A DNA stretch of 5,447 bases from an uncultured Myxococcales bacterium (GTDB lineage: Bacteria; Myxococcota_A; UBA9042), in NCBI GenBank assembly GCA_937915965.1, contig CALGHC010000882.1, forward strand, positions 1 through 5,447, read 5' to 3'. A model generated the notes under the pieces. That model ran no database searches and had not been told where the DNA came from. It saw only the letters and a list, made by a program, of their open reading frames with translations. The first letter of the stretch is position 1; each line of letters starts with the position of its first letter. Of the stretch, positions 1 through 5,447 are shown piece by piece. The translations under genes were made by a program, and so were the position numbers.

Positions 1-163
1 GCACCTTCGCGGATGCCGGCGACGCAAGCGCGAGGGTCGACGCGACAGCGGCGACGGCAGCGGCAGCGAAGACCGCGACCACGCGCTCGCCAGAGCGGTG
101 AGACGCAGCCGCGCGGCCGTCCTGGGGGCGGATCGCGTCGTCGAACTGATCCGTTTTCACCAT
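1..163 (-). CDS. N-terminus of an exported protein (signal peptide), truncated by the left window edge
   Basis: This short coding stretch, too short for routine ORF listing, begins at ATG 163-161 and runs open to base 2, giving 54 residues. It starts MVKTDQFDDAIRPQDG and continues with a polar, arginine-containing n-region of about 28 residues (ending SHRSGER). A strongly hydrophobic Ala/Val core follows (VVAVFAAAAVAAV...), and the stretch ends in ASPASA-K, a good signal peptidase I site (A-x-A). The start is supported by a GAGAGG Shine-Dalgarno sequence 7 bases upstream. The n-region is longer than usual for a Sec signal. There is no RR-x-FLK twin-arginine motif and no lipobox, so Sec export to the periplasm or outside is the best reading. 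The mature protein lies outside the window, so its function is unknown. The gene is co-directional with the lipoprotein gene upstream, 134 bp away, so the two could share a transcript. The overlapping plus-strand frame is rejected because it is Arg/Pro-rich shadow coding. Confidence 0.75.
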   Translation of the reverse strand, partial: MVKTDQFDDAIRPQDGRAAASHRSGERVVAVFAAAAVAAVASTLALASPASAKV

Positions 164-297
164 CGCCAAACCTCTCGTGGACCGCGAACCCGGGTCGAGC
201 CGCCGCGCAAGGACCGCGCTGGCACCGCGGCAGTGTAGCGGATCGCCGGCACAGTACGCGCGAAGACTTGTGACCGCCGCCGCTTGCGTCGTCAACA
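164..297. other. Intergenic gap between lipoprotein gene and left-edge gene
   Basis: The 134-bp gap holds the ribosome binding site of the left-edge gene and little else I can support. On the minus strand a TACACT hexamer (232-237) resembles a -10 box and would give a leader of roughly 60 bases. It has no convincing -35 partner, so it is only a weak promoter candidate. A small GC stem, CCGCG (214-218) pairing with CGCGG (226-230) around a 7-base loop, has no following U-run and is not a credible terminator. Whether the downstream gene has its own promoter cannot be decided from the sequence. Confidence 0.5.
171..176 (-). promoter_or_regulatory. Ribosome binding site of the left-edge gene
   Basis: On the minus strand the bases read GAGAGG, followed by a 7-base spacer (TTTGGCG) and then ATG at 163. 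This is a good Shine-Dalgarno match at normal spacing. It is the main reason to accept the partial gene as real and to prefer this start over the in-frame GTG codons further in. Confidence 0.7.
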
Positions 298-3200
298 CTA
301 CGGAGCGCTGAGGAAGACCTGCAGCTTCTGAGCCGAGACGAACTGACTACCGGCGGGCAGGCCATCTTGGCTGGGCAGGACCTGATTCGACAGCGTCGAA
401 CCGTCCTTGCTTCCCAGGAGGACGACGACCGCCAGCGTAGAACCGGTCGCCGGCAGCCCCGCCGGGTAGAGCGCCTTGAGTGGAATCGAAGCCTCGATCC
501 CCTGCTTCGCCTTGTTGGCCAGGACCGGCGCGCCCAGCCAGGCGAGGTCGTCGGGCTTGGCGAGGTCGCGCCAACCCGCGGCGATCGACTCGGCCGGATT
601 GCCGGTGGCGAAGCTGGCCATGCCGATCGTGGCGAAGGCGAACTCGAAGCCGAGCTTGGGGTCGCCGCTCTTCGCCAGCGTGCCGATCGCCAGGTCGAGG
701 TCGCCGGTGGCGTCGACGATGTCGGCGGGATGGGCGACGCCGGTGCCTGTGCCGTAGTCGGTGTCCACGTAGACGATGACTGTGTTGAGCTCCTCGGTGA
801 TGGCGTTGACGCCAATGTAGAGGTTGTCGGCGTCAAACTGCATCCAGAGCACCTTCAGCTCGTTCTTGCCTACGCCCCAGTCGCTCGGCAGCTGGTTTTG
901 CGAGGCGGCGGCGAACTTGTCCCAGTCCGCTACCTGGCCGATGTCTCCGTCCACCTTCACCTTGCCGTAGGGAACGGCGTAGAGGATCTGATCGAGCTTC
1001 AGTGGCGCGAAGCCACCCGGAGCGAGGTGAACGTCGTACAGCAGCGGGAACATCTGCGAGGTGGTGACCGACAGCCCCTTGCCGGGAGCGTCGACGATCT
1101 TCGCGGCCACGAAGGTCTTGGGGTTACCGAAGATGAGTCCCGTGAACTCGACCTTGTCTGCGGCCGCGAGGTTGTCGCCGAGCAACACCACCGTGCCGCC
1201 GCTGGTTGCGACCCACATGGGCTCGATCCCCGTGAGCGTGGGGTCGAGGCTCTTGAGCTTGAGGGTCAGCGATCCGATCTTGGTGGGATCGAAACCGCTG
1301 GCGTCCGATCCGTCGGTGTCGGCATAGGCGACATCACCGCCGTAGCTGGCGCGCAGGGTGAACGCATACGTGCCCTTGGCCAACACGCCGAAGTCGCCGG
1401 TCCAGGTCTCCTCTCCCTTGGCGAGGTTCTCCTCCTCAAAGGTGGCGGCGGCCCAGGTCCAGTCACCCGCGTCGGCGGGTAGCAGCGGGTTGGAGCCGAT
1501 CGGCCCATAACCGATCTCGACCTTGAGACCCTCGGTCGCGCCGGGGGTCTGGCTGATGGTAGCGACTTTGACCAACGCCTTGGCGCCGCCGATCGGCTCG
1601 CCGACGAACGCGGCGATCGCCAGCGGATCGATCAGGCGCGCCGTCGGCGGTGGCGGCTTGTCGTACGTGAAGAGGTCCGCCTTGGAGACCTTGTCGTCGC
1701 CGCCGTTGTCGACCTCGACCCCAACGAGGCCAGGCGCGTGCGGCGGCGTCGCGCAATCGATCCGCTTGCCGTCCGCTTGCACCACGACGTCAGTGGCCTC
1801 CACGCCATCAAGACGCACAGCGATACCCGCCTTGAAACCGGCGCCCCAGACGGCGATCTTGGTGCCGCCGACGATTGGGCCGTGCAGGGGTTCGACCTTG
1901 TCGAGGGCGAGAAGATCGACGCAGGCCTTGTCCACGCAGGCCTGGCCGCTCTCGCAAGCGGGGACACAGGCGGCGGGGTCGAAGCACGCGCCCTGCACAC
2001 ACTCCCAGCCGGCGTCGCAGGCGGGATCGCAAGGCTTGTCGACGCAAGCTCCCTCTTCGCAGGTCTGCCAGCCAGCGCAGGCGGGGTCACATGGCTTGTC
2101 GACGCATGCCCCTTTCTCGCAGGTCTGCCAGTCGGCGCATGCCGACGCGCAGGGCTTGACGTCGTCGACACAGACGCCGCCCTGACAGATCTGGCCGTCC
2201 CCGCACGCCGGCGCACAGCCCGGCCCGACCCTCTTGGCCGGCACGACGATCGCCGTGTTCAAGAATTTCCCCTTGGAATCTTTGGCCTTGACGATCTCCG
2301 CCGCGACCCACGCGTCGCCCGGACCCGTCGCCGTCGACGCGCTCACGCCGTCGGCGTAGGCCTCGGTCGGCGCTTTGTACTCGGCGCCGTCCTCAGGGAA
2401 CTGGTCGCCCATCGTCGCGACAAAGATGAACTGGACCTCGTCGCCCTCGGTCAAAAGTCCGTCGTGTTTGCCGAGGTTGTTGCCGTGCACGTAGGTCAGC
2501 ACGCCATCCTCGGCGACCGCGTCACCTTTCTTGCCGTCGTCAAGAAGCTGGACCGGCGTCCACATGTTCATCGTGCCCTTGACGAAGAACTTGTTGGCGG
2601 CGGTCGACCAGGTCGAGAACTTCTCGTGCAGGGCGTTGGTGTCGATGACGAGGCGGATGTCCGTGTCACCGTGCGCGCCGAGCTTCATGCCCGTCGCGTC
2701 CAATGTACCGGTGCTGCCTTTGGCGACCGTCAGCGTGCCGTTTGCGCCGACCCACATCCAGTTGTCGAATTCGTTGAGCGCGCCGTACTCGATGACGGTC
2801 GCTTCATCGGCGTGGAACTTCACCTGGGTCGAGAAGAAGTGGTCCCCCTTGGTGGCGCCTTCCTTCTCGTGACCGCCCGCAGAGATCGGACCGTCGTCGT
2901 AGAGCACCGGATACGGGCCGTCGGTGGGCAGCCAGCTGGTCGCGTAGACGACCGTGTTGGTCGCCTGATCCCACGAGAACGAGCCCGTCCACTTGATCTC
3001 CGCGTCGGCGAAGGTCTGGTTCGCGCTGTCGTCCACCTCGAAGGTCAACCAGACGAAGTCGTCGCTGACGCCATCGGCGCCACCGGCCTCCGCGCCAGTC
3101 TCGCTCGCGTCCGCGCCAAAGTTGACGTCGATGCCGGCGCCGCTGTCGCCGCCGCTGTCGGTGCTGTTGTCTGTTGGCTCCTCCTGCGGAGGGTCGACGC

Positions 3201-3303
3201 ATGCCGTCGGTGCAATCAGCAAGAGGCTCAGCGAGAGCCACATCAACGAGAATCGCATCAACGAGGATCGTGGGATTCGCCCCAGGCAAGGCAACCGTCT
3301 CAT
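298..3303 (-). CDS. Large multidomain surface lipoprotein with Cys-rich repeats and two IPT/TIG domains
   Basis: The 1001-residue protein is probably anchored on the cell surface. I recognise no specific function; binding or adhesion is inferred from the domains. ATG 3303 is chosen because GGAGG lies 5 bases upstream. A TTG four codons earlier overlaps that Shine-Dalgarno sequence and is unlikely. Residues 1-34 form a signal with a hydrophobic core and end in APTA-C35. This resembles a lipobox but has Pro at -3, so signal peptidase I cleavage is an alternative. Residues 36-80 are an acidic Gly/Ser/Asp linker. Residues 81-356 are beta-rich with two 'L(Y)DDG...GD' loops (134-154 and 253-271). 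Residues 363-461 hold five C-x3-C-x5-C-x4-C repeats (20 Cys). Residues 468-548 are an IPT/TIG domain (EPLHGPIVGGTKIAVWGAGF). Residues 549-681 are an extracellular module with a YADTDGSDASGFDP motif. Residues 685-777 are a second, more divergent IPT/TIG domain. Residues 778-1001 resemble CBM9/DOMON folds (VDGDIGQVADW, FDADNLYIGV, VYVDTDYGTGTGV). The protein ends at TAG 300-298. Confidence 0.93.
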   Translation of the reverse strand: MRRLPCLGRIPRSSLMRFSLMWLSLSLLLIAPTACVDPPQEEPTDNSTDSGGDSGAGIDVNFGADASETGAEAGGADGVSDDFVWLTFEVDDSANQTFADAEIKWTGSFSWDQATNTVVYATSWLPTDGPYPVLYDDGPISAGGHEKEGATKGDHFFSTQVKFHADEATVIEYGALNEFDNWMWVGANGTLTVAKGSTGTLDATGMKLGAHGDTDIRLVIDTNALHEKFSTWSTAANKFFVKGTMNMWTPVQLLDDGKKGDAVAEDGVLTYVHGNNLGKHDGLLTEGDEVQFIFVATMGDQFPEDGAEYKAPTEAYADGVSASTATGPGDAWVAAEIVKAKDSKGKFLNTAIVVPAKRVGPGCAPACGDGQICQGGVCVDDVKPCASACADWQTCEKGACVDKPCDPACAGWQTCEEGACVDKPCDPACDAGWECVQGACFDPAACVPACESGQACVDKACVDLLALDKVEPLHGPIVGGTKIAVWGAGFKAGIAVRLDGVEATDVVVQADGKRIDCATPPHAPGLVGVEVDNGGDDKVSKADLFTYDKPPPPTARLIDPLAIAAFVGEPIGGAKALVKVATISQTPGATEGLKVEIGYGPIGSNPLLPADAGDWTWAAATFEEENLAKGEETWTGDFGVLAKGTYAFTLRASYGGDVAYADTDGSDASGFDPTKIGSLTLKLKSLDPTLTGIEPMWVATSGGTVVLLGDNLAAADKVEFTGLIFGNPKTFVAAKIVDAPGKGLSVTTSQMFPLLYDVHLAPGGFAPLKLDQILYAVPYGKVKVDGDIGQVADWDKFAAASQNQLPSDWGVGKNELKVLWMQFDADNLYIGVNAITEELNTVIVYVDTDYGTGTGVAHPADIVDATGDLDLAIGTLAKSGDPKLGFEFAFATIGMASFATGNPAESIAAGWRDLAKPDDLAWLGAPVLANKAKQGIEASIPLKALYPAGLPATGSTLAVVVLLGSKDGSTLSNQVLPSQDGLPAGSQFVSAQKLQVFLSAP
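1921..2217 (-). repeat. Five tandem Cys-rich repeats within the lipoprotein gene
   Basis: Residues 363-461 contain five units, each with C-x3-C-x5-C-x4-C spacing. The units are CAPACGDGQICQGGVC, CASACADWQTCEKGAC, CDPACAGWQTCEEGAC, CDPACDAGWECVQGAC and CVPACESGQACVDKAC. Linkers are 4 to 6 residues, often VDKP. The regular even number of cysteines implies two disulfides per unit in an oxidising extracellular compartment. Similar short Cys repeats occur widely in myxobacterial surface proteins, usually as stalk or spacer segments before IPT/TIG domains. The period is about 60-66 bp at the DNA level. Confidence 0.9.
2033..2152 (-). repeat. Two adjacent 60-bp direct repeats encoding Cys-rich units 2 and 3
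   Basis: Positions 2033-2092 and 2093-2152 align without gaps and match at 46 of 60 bases by hand count. Most differences lie at the distal end, and long shared stretches include ggcttgtcgacgca and tcgcaggtctgccag. The similarity reaches synonymous positions, which suggests duplication at DNA level rather than only protein-level conservation. Units 1, 4 and 5 are more diverged. Copy number in this segment may vary between strains. Confidence 0.8.
3226..3270 (-). repeat. 15-bp tandem repeat inside the signal peptide coding region
   Basis: Reading the minus strand, CGATCCTCGTTGATG (3270-3256) and CGATTCTCGTTGATG (3255-3241) match at 14 of 15 bases. A third, decayed unit, TGGCTCTCGCTGAGC (3240-3226), matches the second at 9 of 15. 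They encode RSSLM, RFSLM and WLSLS, which form the start of the hydrophobic signal core. Each copy adds exactly five residues in frame. The near-identity of the first two units implies a fairly recent in-frame duplication. Confidence 0.75.
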
Positions 3304-3451
3304 CACAGCCTCCAAGGTCCGAATTCACGCGGACGCAGGTGGTCGAAGCCTGCCACGACGACCGCGCGGCGACTAGCCCGAGCCGTGCCGGCTACGCGAG
3401 GCCCCAAACGCCCAGCCGGAGGCCGACCGAGGCGGGCGGGCAGCTCGGCCG
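3304..3451. other. Intergenic gap between the caspase-fold gene and the lipoprotein gene
   Basis: This 148-bp GC-rich gap contains the lipoprotein ribosome binding site (3309-3313). Just after the stop of the upstream gene, ggccga (3421-3426) can pair with tcggcc (3445-3450), or ccgag (3427-3431) with ctcgg (3444-3448). A second inverted repeat, ccggct/agccgg (3388-3393 and 3414-3419), has a 20-base loop. None is followed by a U-tract in the direction of transcription, so intrinsic termination is unsupported. The only AT-leaning patch is GTGAATTC near 3320-3327 and I see no clear -35/-10 pair. Confidence 0.5.
3309..3313 (-). promoter_or_regulatory. Ribosome binding site that decides the lipoprotein start
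   Basis: The minus strand reads TTGGAGGCTGTGATG. GGAGG is a perfect Shine-Dalgarno core, and a 5-base spacer leads to ATG 3303. The upstream in-frame TTG (3315-3313) overlaps the Shine-Dalgarno sequence, and a GTG (3306) sits only 2 bases from it. Both are therefore poor starts, and the protein should be called 4 residues shorter than the longest open frame. Confidence 0.8.
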
Positions 3452-5447
3452 CTACTGGATCGAGACCTCGTCGATGAGAATCGCCGAGTCGAAGATCGAG
3501 TCGCCGACGTCAGTCGCAAAGAACTTCAGGTTCACGCGCTTGCTCTCGAATGGCGAGACATCCACGCAGGCCTTCTGCCAAGGCGTCATGTAGACGCCGC
3601 CCTGGTCGAAGCTGACGTCGCCGGGCGTCAGCGTCTTCCACTGCGATCCACACTTGCACGCAGACGAGCCGGGCTCGCACGTCGCCTTGCCACCGCAGTC
3701 GTAGGGGCAGAGCGGATCGATGTAGACATCGACCATCGTCAACTTGCCGGCGCTGGCGGTCAGGGTCGCGGTGAAGCGGTCCATGTACGAGGAGCCGCAC
3801 CACTCAAGGAACTCCTCGCTGTAGAATTTCCAGAAGAAGCACATCTCGCTCATTCCTGGGGAGACGCAGAAGGGCTGCTCGAGCGAGCCAGACTGCTGGG
3901 TGAAGCCCAGGCCAGTGGAGATGATGCCCATGAACTTCCCTGCGACCGGGGTCGTGACGCCGAGGCGCGAGATAACGCGGCCATCGCCAACAGCCTTCCA
4001 ACCGGTGATCTTGCCCAGGTCCCAGCTGTTGTTGATGAGATGCGAATCGCTGATGTTGGCCTTGCTCTGGCCCAGAAAGAACATCCGACCCTTGTGCTGG
4101 GGATCGGCGCCGTTGGTCGTGGTGGCCTGAAGCACGCTGCCGCCGTCGGTGATGAGGGAGTCGAAGAACGCCTTGCCGCGGTCGTGAGCGAAAGCGTTGG
4201 AGACATAGTCCGTGAAACCGACAACGGCCTGTGCGCCGTGACCGTAGACCTGCACCGCGAAGGAGCCGTTGTACATGGTGCGGCAGGCGCCGAGGTAGAC
4301 GATCGACCCGGGGAAGGCGTGCCGGCTTGCATAACGTTGCACGAACGCCGGTGTGATGGCGTAGGTGTCGGCACCGATGACGGTGCGGCCGCGCATGACG
4401 TCGGCCTGGGTGTTGTCGATGCAAATACCCGATCCGCCACCTCCGTTGATGACGCATTCGTGGCCTGCCGGGCATTGGCCGTCGGTCTTGCAGCCCTTCG
4501 AGCTGGTCGTCAGGGCGCTACAGTTCACCGCCTCGCCGCTCCAGATGACCTCCTGGGCGCCGAGGTGCTCCCAACCCAGGACCTTCTTGGCGGCGGAATC
4601 CATGCCGGCGAAGAGGGCCTCGCCGTGGCCGGTGATCGCGATCAGGCCATAGCTGCTCATCTCGCGATACGACTTCAGCAGCGCCTTGTTGCCCGCGTAC
4701 TGGTCGACCTGGAAGGGCGGGCACTGCTGGGCGGCGAGCTGCGTACCAGCCTCAGCGGCTTCGTCACCGCCGTTGGCAGCAAACTCTGTCTGGAAGGGCG
4801 CCAGAGCCAACGCGCGCCGGGTGCCGACGCTGTGAGTTGGCAACGCCGAGCCGTAGCCGGGATCGACACCGCCACCGCCGGCGCGCAAACCGTCGGGTGC
4901 GAGATTCAGACCGCCAACCCGGCCAGTCTTGTAGTGCACCCACACACCAAAACCGTCTCCGCTGGCCGGTCCAGCGTCGGCGACAGCGTCGCTGAGCTTC
5001 AAGCTGGCGATCGCCTCGTCGCGCGCGACCGTGCTGTCCGTGCCCGCGCCGATGGCGCTCAGGTACGTCTGCTTGGTCTGCTTTTGCAGGCCGACGATCG
5101 CGGTGCACTCGGACTGCGTAAACCGATCGACCACGTCGACGGCGGCGAGGGGCGAGTGGGCCGTGTAGGTCTCGCCGGCGATCTTCGCGCCGGCTTTGAC
5201 GCGGAAGTAGAGCGTCTCGGGCTTGGAGGCGTTGACGTTCACGCACAACGAGAACACACCGTCCTTCTGGATCTCGTCGCAATTCCCGAGGTTGCCGTTG
5301 TCGAGCATCTTGCCGTGTGTCTGCAGCTCTTTGCCATCGACGTCGGTCTGGATGAGCGTCACGGTGGACGCATCGATCGGACCTTCGCCGGTCGCCGCCG
5401 ACAGCGGCATCGCCGCCACGATCTTGGTGGACTCGCCGGTGAAGACG
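3452..5447 (-). CDS. Exported caspase/gingipain-like (clan CD) peptidase candidate, 5'-truncated
   Basis: The frame is open to the right edge, so the N-terminus is missing; 664 residues are visible, numbered from codon 5446-5444. The GTG at 5419 is internal because homology-like sequence (VFTGESTKIVAAMPL) continues upstream of it. Residues 1-85 are a beta-sandwich with a MLDNGNLGNCDEIQKDGVFS loop, and 86-200 are mixed helical/linker sequence. Residues about 210-470 look like a caspase-fold core. Hydrophobic strand plus His-Gly is YGLIAITGHGE (His274), and hydrophobic strand plus Ala-Cys is GSIVYLGACRT (Cys388). GAQAVVGFTDYVSNAF follows, as in CHAT and C25 proteins. A five-Cys insert (309-342) separates the two motifs. 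Residues 509-664 form a jelly-roll (SEEFLEWCGSSYMDRF and VGDSIFDSAILIDEV, the latter acidic and possibly calcium-binding) with an EGF-like knot at 580-599. The dyad supports cysteine endopeptidase activity by family knowledge; substrate and activity are inferred. It ends at TAG 3454-3452, 148 bp before the lipoprotein gene. Confidence 0.9.
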   Translation of the reverse strand, partial: VFTGESTKIVAAMPLSAATGEGPIDASTVTLIQTDVDGKELQTHGKMLDNGNLGNCDEIQKDGVFSLCVNVNASKPETLYFRVKAGAKIAGETYTAHSPLAAVDVVDRFTQSECTAIVGLQKQTKQTYLSAIGAGTDSTVARDEAIASLKLSDAVADAGPASGDGFGVWVHYKTGRVGGLNLAPDGLRAGGGGVDPGYGSALPTHSVGTRRALALAPFQTEFAANGGDEAAEAGTQLAAQQCPPFQVDQYAGNKALLKSYREMSSYGLIAITGHGEALFAGMDSAAKKVLGWEHLGAQEVIWSGEAVNCSALTTSSKGCKTDGQCPAGHECVINGGGGSGICIDNTQADVMRGRTVIGADTYAITPAFVQRYASRHAFPGSIVYLGACRTMYNGSFAVQVYGHGAQAVVGFTDYVSNAFAHDRGKAFFDSLITDGGSVLQATTTNGADPQHKGRMFFLGQSKANISDSHLINNSWDLGKITGWKAVGDGRVISRLGVTTPVAGKFMGIISTGLGFTQQSGSLEQPFCVSPGMSEMCFFWKFYSEEFLEWCGSSYMDRFTATLTASAGKLTMVDVYIDPLCPYDCGGKATCEPGSSACKCGSQWKTLTPGDVSFDQGGVYMTPWQKACVDVSPFESKRVNLKFFATDVGDSIFDSAILIDEVSIQ
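3650..3709 (-). other. EGF-like cysteine knot inserted in the C-terminal jelly-roll
   Basis: Residues 580-599 read CPYDCGGKATCEPGSSACKC, with spacing C-x3-C-x5-C-x6-C-x-C, and are followed by GSQW. The CG..ATC...C.C ending is EGF-like. The first three cysteines share the x3/x5 spacing of the repeats in the neighbouring lipoprotein. The insert lies between jelly-roll strands (VDVYIDPL before it, SFDQGGVYMTPWQKACVDV after it). Confidence 0.6.
4283..4627 (-). other. Catalytic His-to-Cys segment of the caspase-fold protein
   Basis: The candidate catalytic His274 codon is 4627-4625, in the context LIAITGHGE. The candidate Cys388 codon is 4285-4283, in the context SIVYLGACRT. In clan CD peptidases (caspases, gingipains, separase, CHAT) both residues follow hydrophobic core strands, with Gly after His and commonly Ala before Cys, as seen here. 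The 113 residues between them exceed what the bare fold needs. The excess is mostly the Cys-rich insert at 4421-4522. Assignment to C25 versus CHAT is not possible by eye. Confidence 0.6.
4421..4522 (-). other. Cys-rich insert between catalytic motifs
   Basis: Residues 309-342 of the caspase-fold protein contain C309, C319, C325, C331 and C342. The core reads CKTDGQCPAGHECVINGG, then a glycine run, then GICID. The C-x5-C-x5-C-x10-C pattern with 'C.tD.qCP.G..C' is the familiar single Cys-rich repeat of myxobacterial secreted proteins. The odd fifth cysteine (C309) could pair elsewhere. The position, inside the catalytic domain, is unusual for what is normally a linker module. Confidence 0.65.

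Noticed and set aside
13..273. 86-residue plus-strand open frame at the left edge
   Set aside because: It is Arg/Pro/Gln-rich low-complexity sequence. The opposite strand carries a well-formed signal peptide with a ribosome binding site over the same bases.
367..1482. 371-residue plus-strand open frame
   Set aside because: It is antisense to IPT/TIG and CBM9-like coding sequence, has biased Arg/Gly/Val composition and no recognisable fold, and lacks a credible ribosome binding site.
3330..3365. Sigma-54-like promoter (TGGCA...) upstream of the lipoprotein gene
   Set aside because: The minus strand has TGGCAGGCTTCGACC but lacks the GC of the -12 element at the required spacing.
3421..3450. 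Possible terminator hairpin directly after the caspase-fold gene
   Set aside because: The stems are only 5-6 bp with loops of 12-18 bases, there is no U-run in the transcription direction, and short inverted repeats are expected by chance in such GC-rich sequence.
1738..3477. 579-residue open frame on the plus strand, antisense to the lipoprotein gene
   Set aside because: It lies opposite a well-supported gene with clear domains. Its translation is Arg/Val/Gly-rich without domain motifs or a Shine-Dalgarno sequence, and is typical of a shadow frame in GC-rich DNA.
5408..5419. GTG 5419 or ATG 5410 as the true start of the caspase-fold gene
   Set aside because: The frame stays open to the edge, domain-like sequence continues upstream, there is no signal peptide after either codon, and no Shine-Dalgarno sequence precedes them. 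The gene is instead 5'-truncated by the window.

Overview
The window comes from a GC-rich bacterial genome. All three genes I can support lie on the minus strand, so the biological reading direction runs from the right edge to the left. All three products look exported. They carry acidic Gly/Ser/Asp linkers, C-x3-C-x5-C-x4-C cysteine repeats, IPT/TIG domains and 'DDG..GD..DG' beta-sandwich loops. This mix of features is typical of predatory or complex-lifestyle deltaproteobacterial lineages such as Myxococcota or Bradymonadota. That placement is inferred from style, not from a marker gene.

Layout in transcription order. (1) Positions 5447-3452 hold the C-terminal 664 residues of a large exported protein whose start lies beyond the right edge. 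It has a beta-sandwich, then a caspase/gingipain/CHAT-like (clan CD) core with an apparent His-Gly and Ala-Cys catalytic pair, and then a C-terminal jelly-roll. A cysteine-rich insert sits between the two catalytic motifs, and an EGF-like cysteine knot sits inside the jelly-roll. (2) After a 148-bp gap, positions 3303-298 encode a 1001-residue probable surface lipoprotein. It has two beta-sandwich modules, five tandem cysteine-rich repeats, two IPT/TIG domains around a conserved extracellular module, and a C-terminal CBM9/DOMON-like domain. (3) After a 134-bp gap, positions 163-1 hold the first 54 residues of another exported protein, beginning with a signal peptide and cut off by the left edge.

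The three genes are co-directional but not tightly packed, so they may form one loose operon or have separate promoters; no convincing promoter or terminator is visible. The most plausible joint picture is a cell-surface or secreted set: a caspase-fold peptidase candidate beside a large multidomain adhesion or binding lipoprotein. The two large proteins share the 'DDG/DNG...D...DG' loop and cysteine modules with the same spacing, which suggests the same extracellular environment. A direct functional link is not shown by the sequence. I found no RNA genes, CRISPR array, insertion sequence or attachment site.
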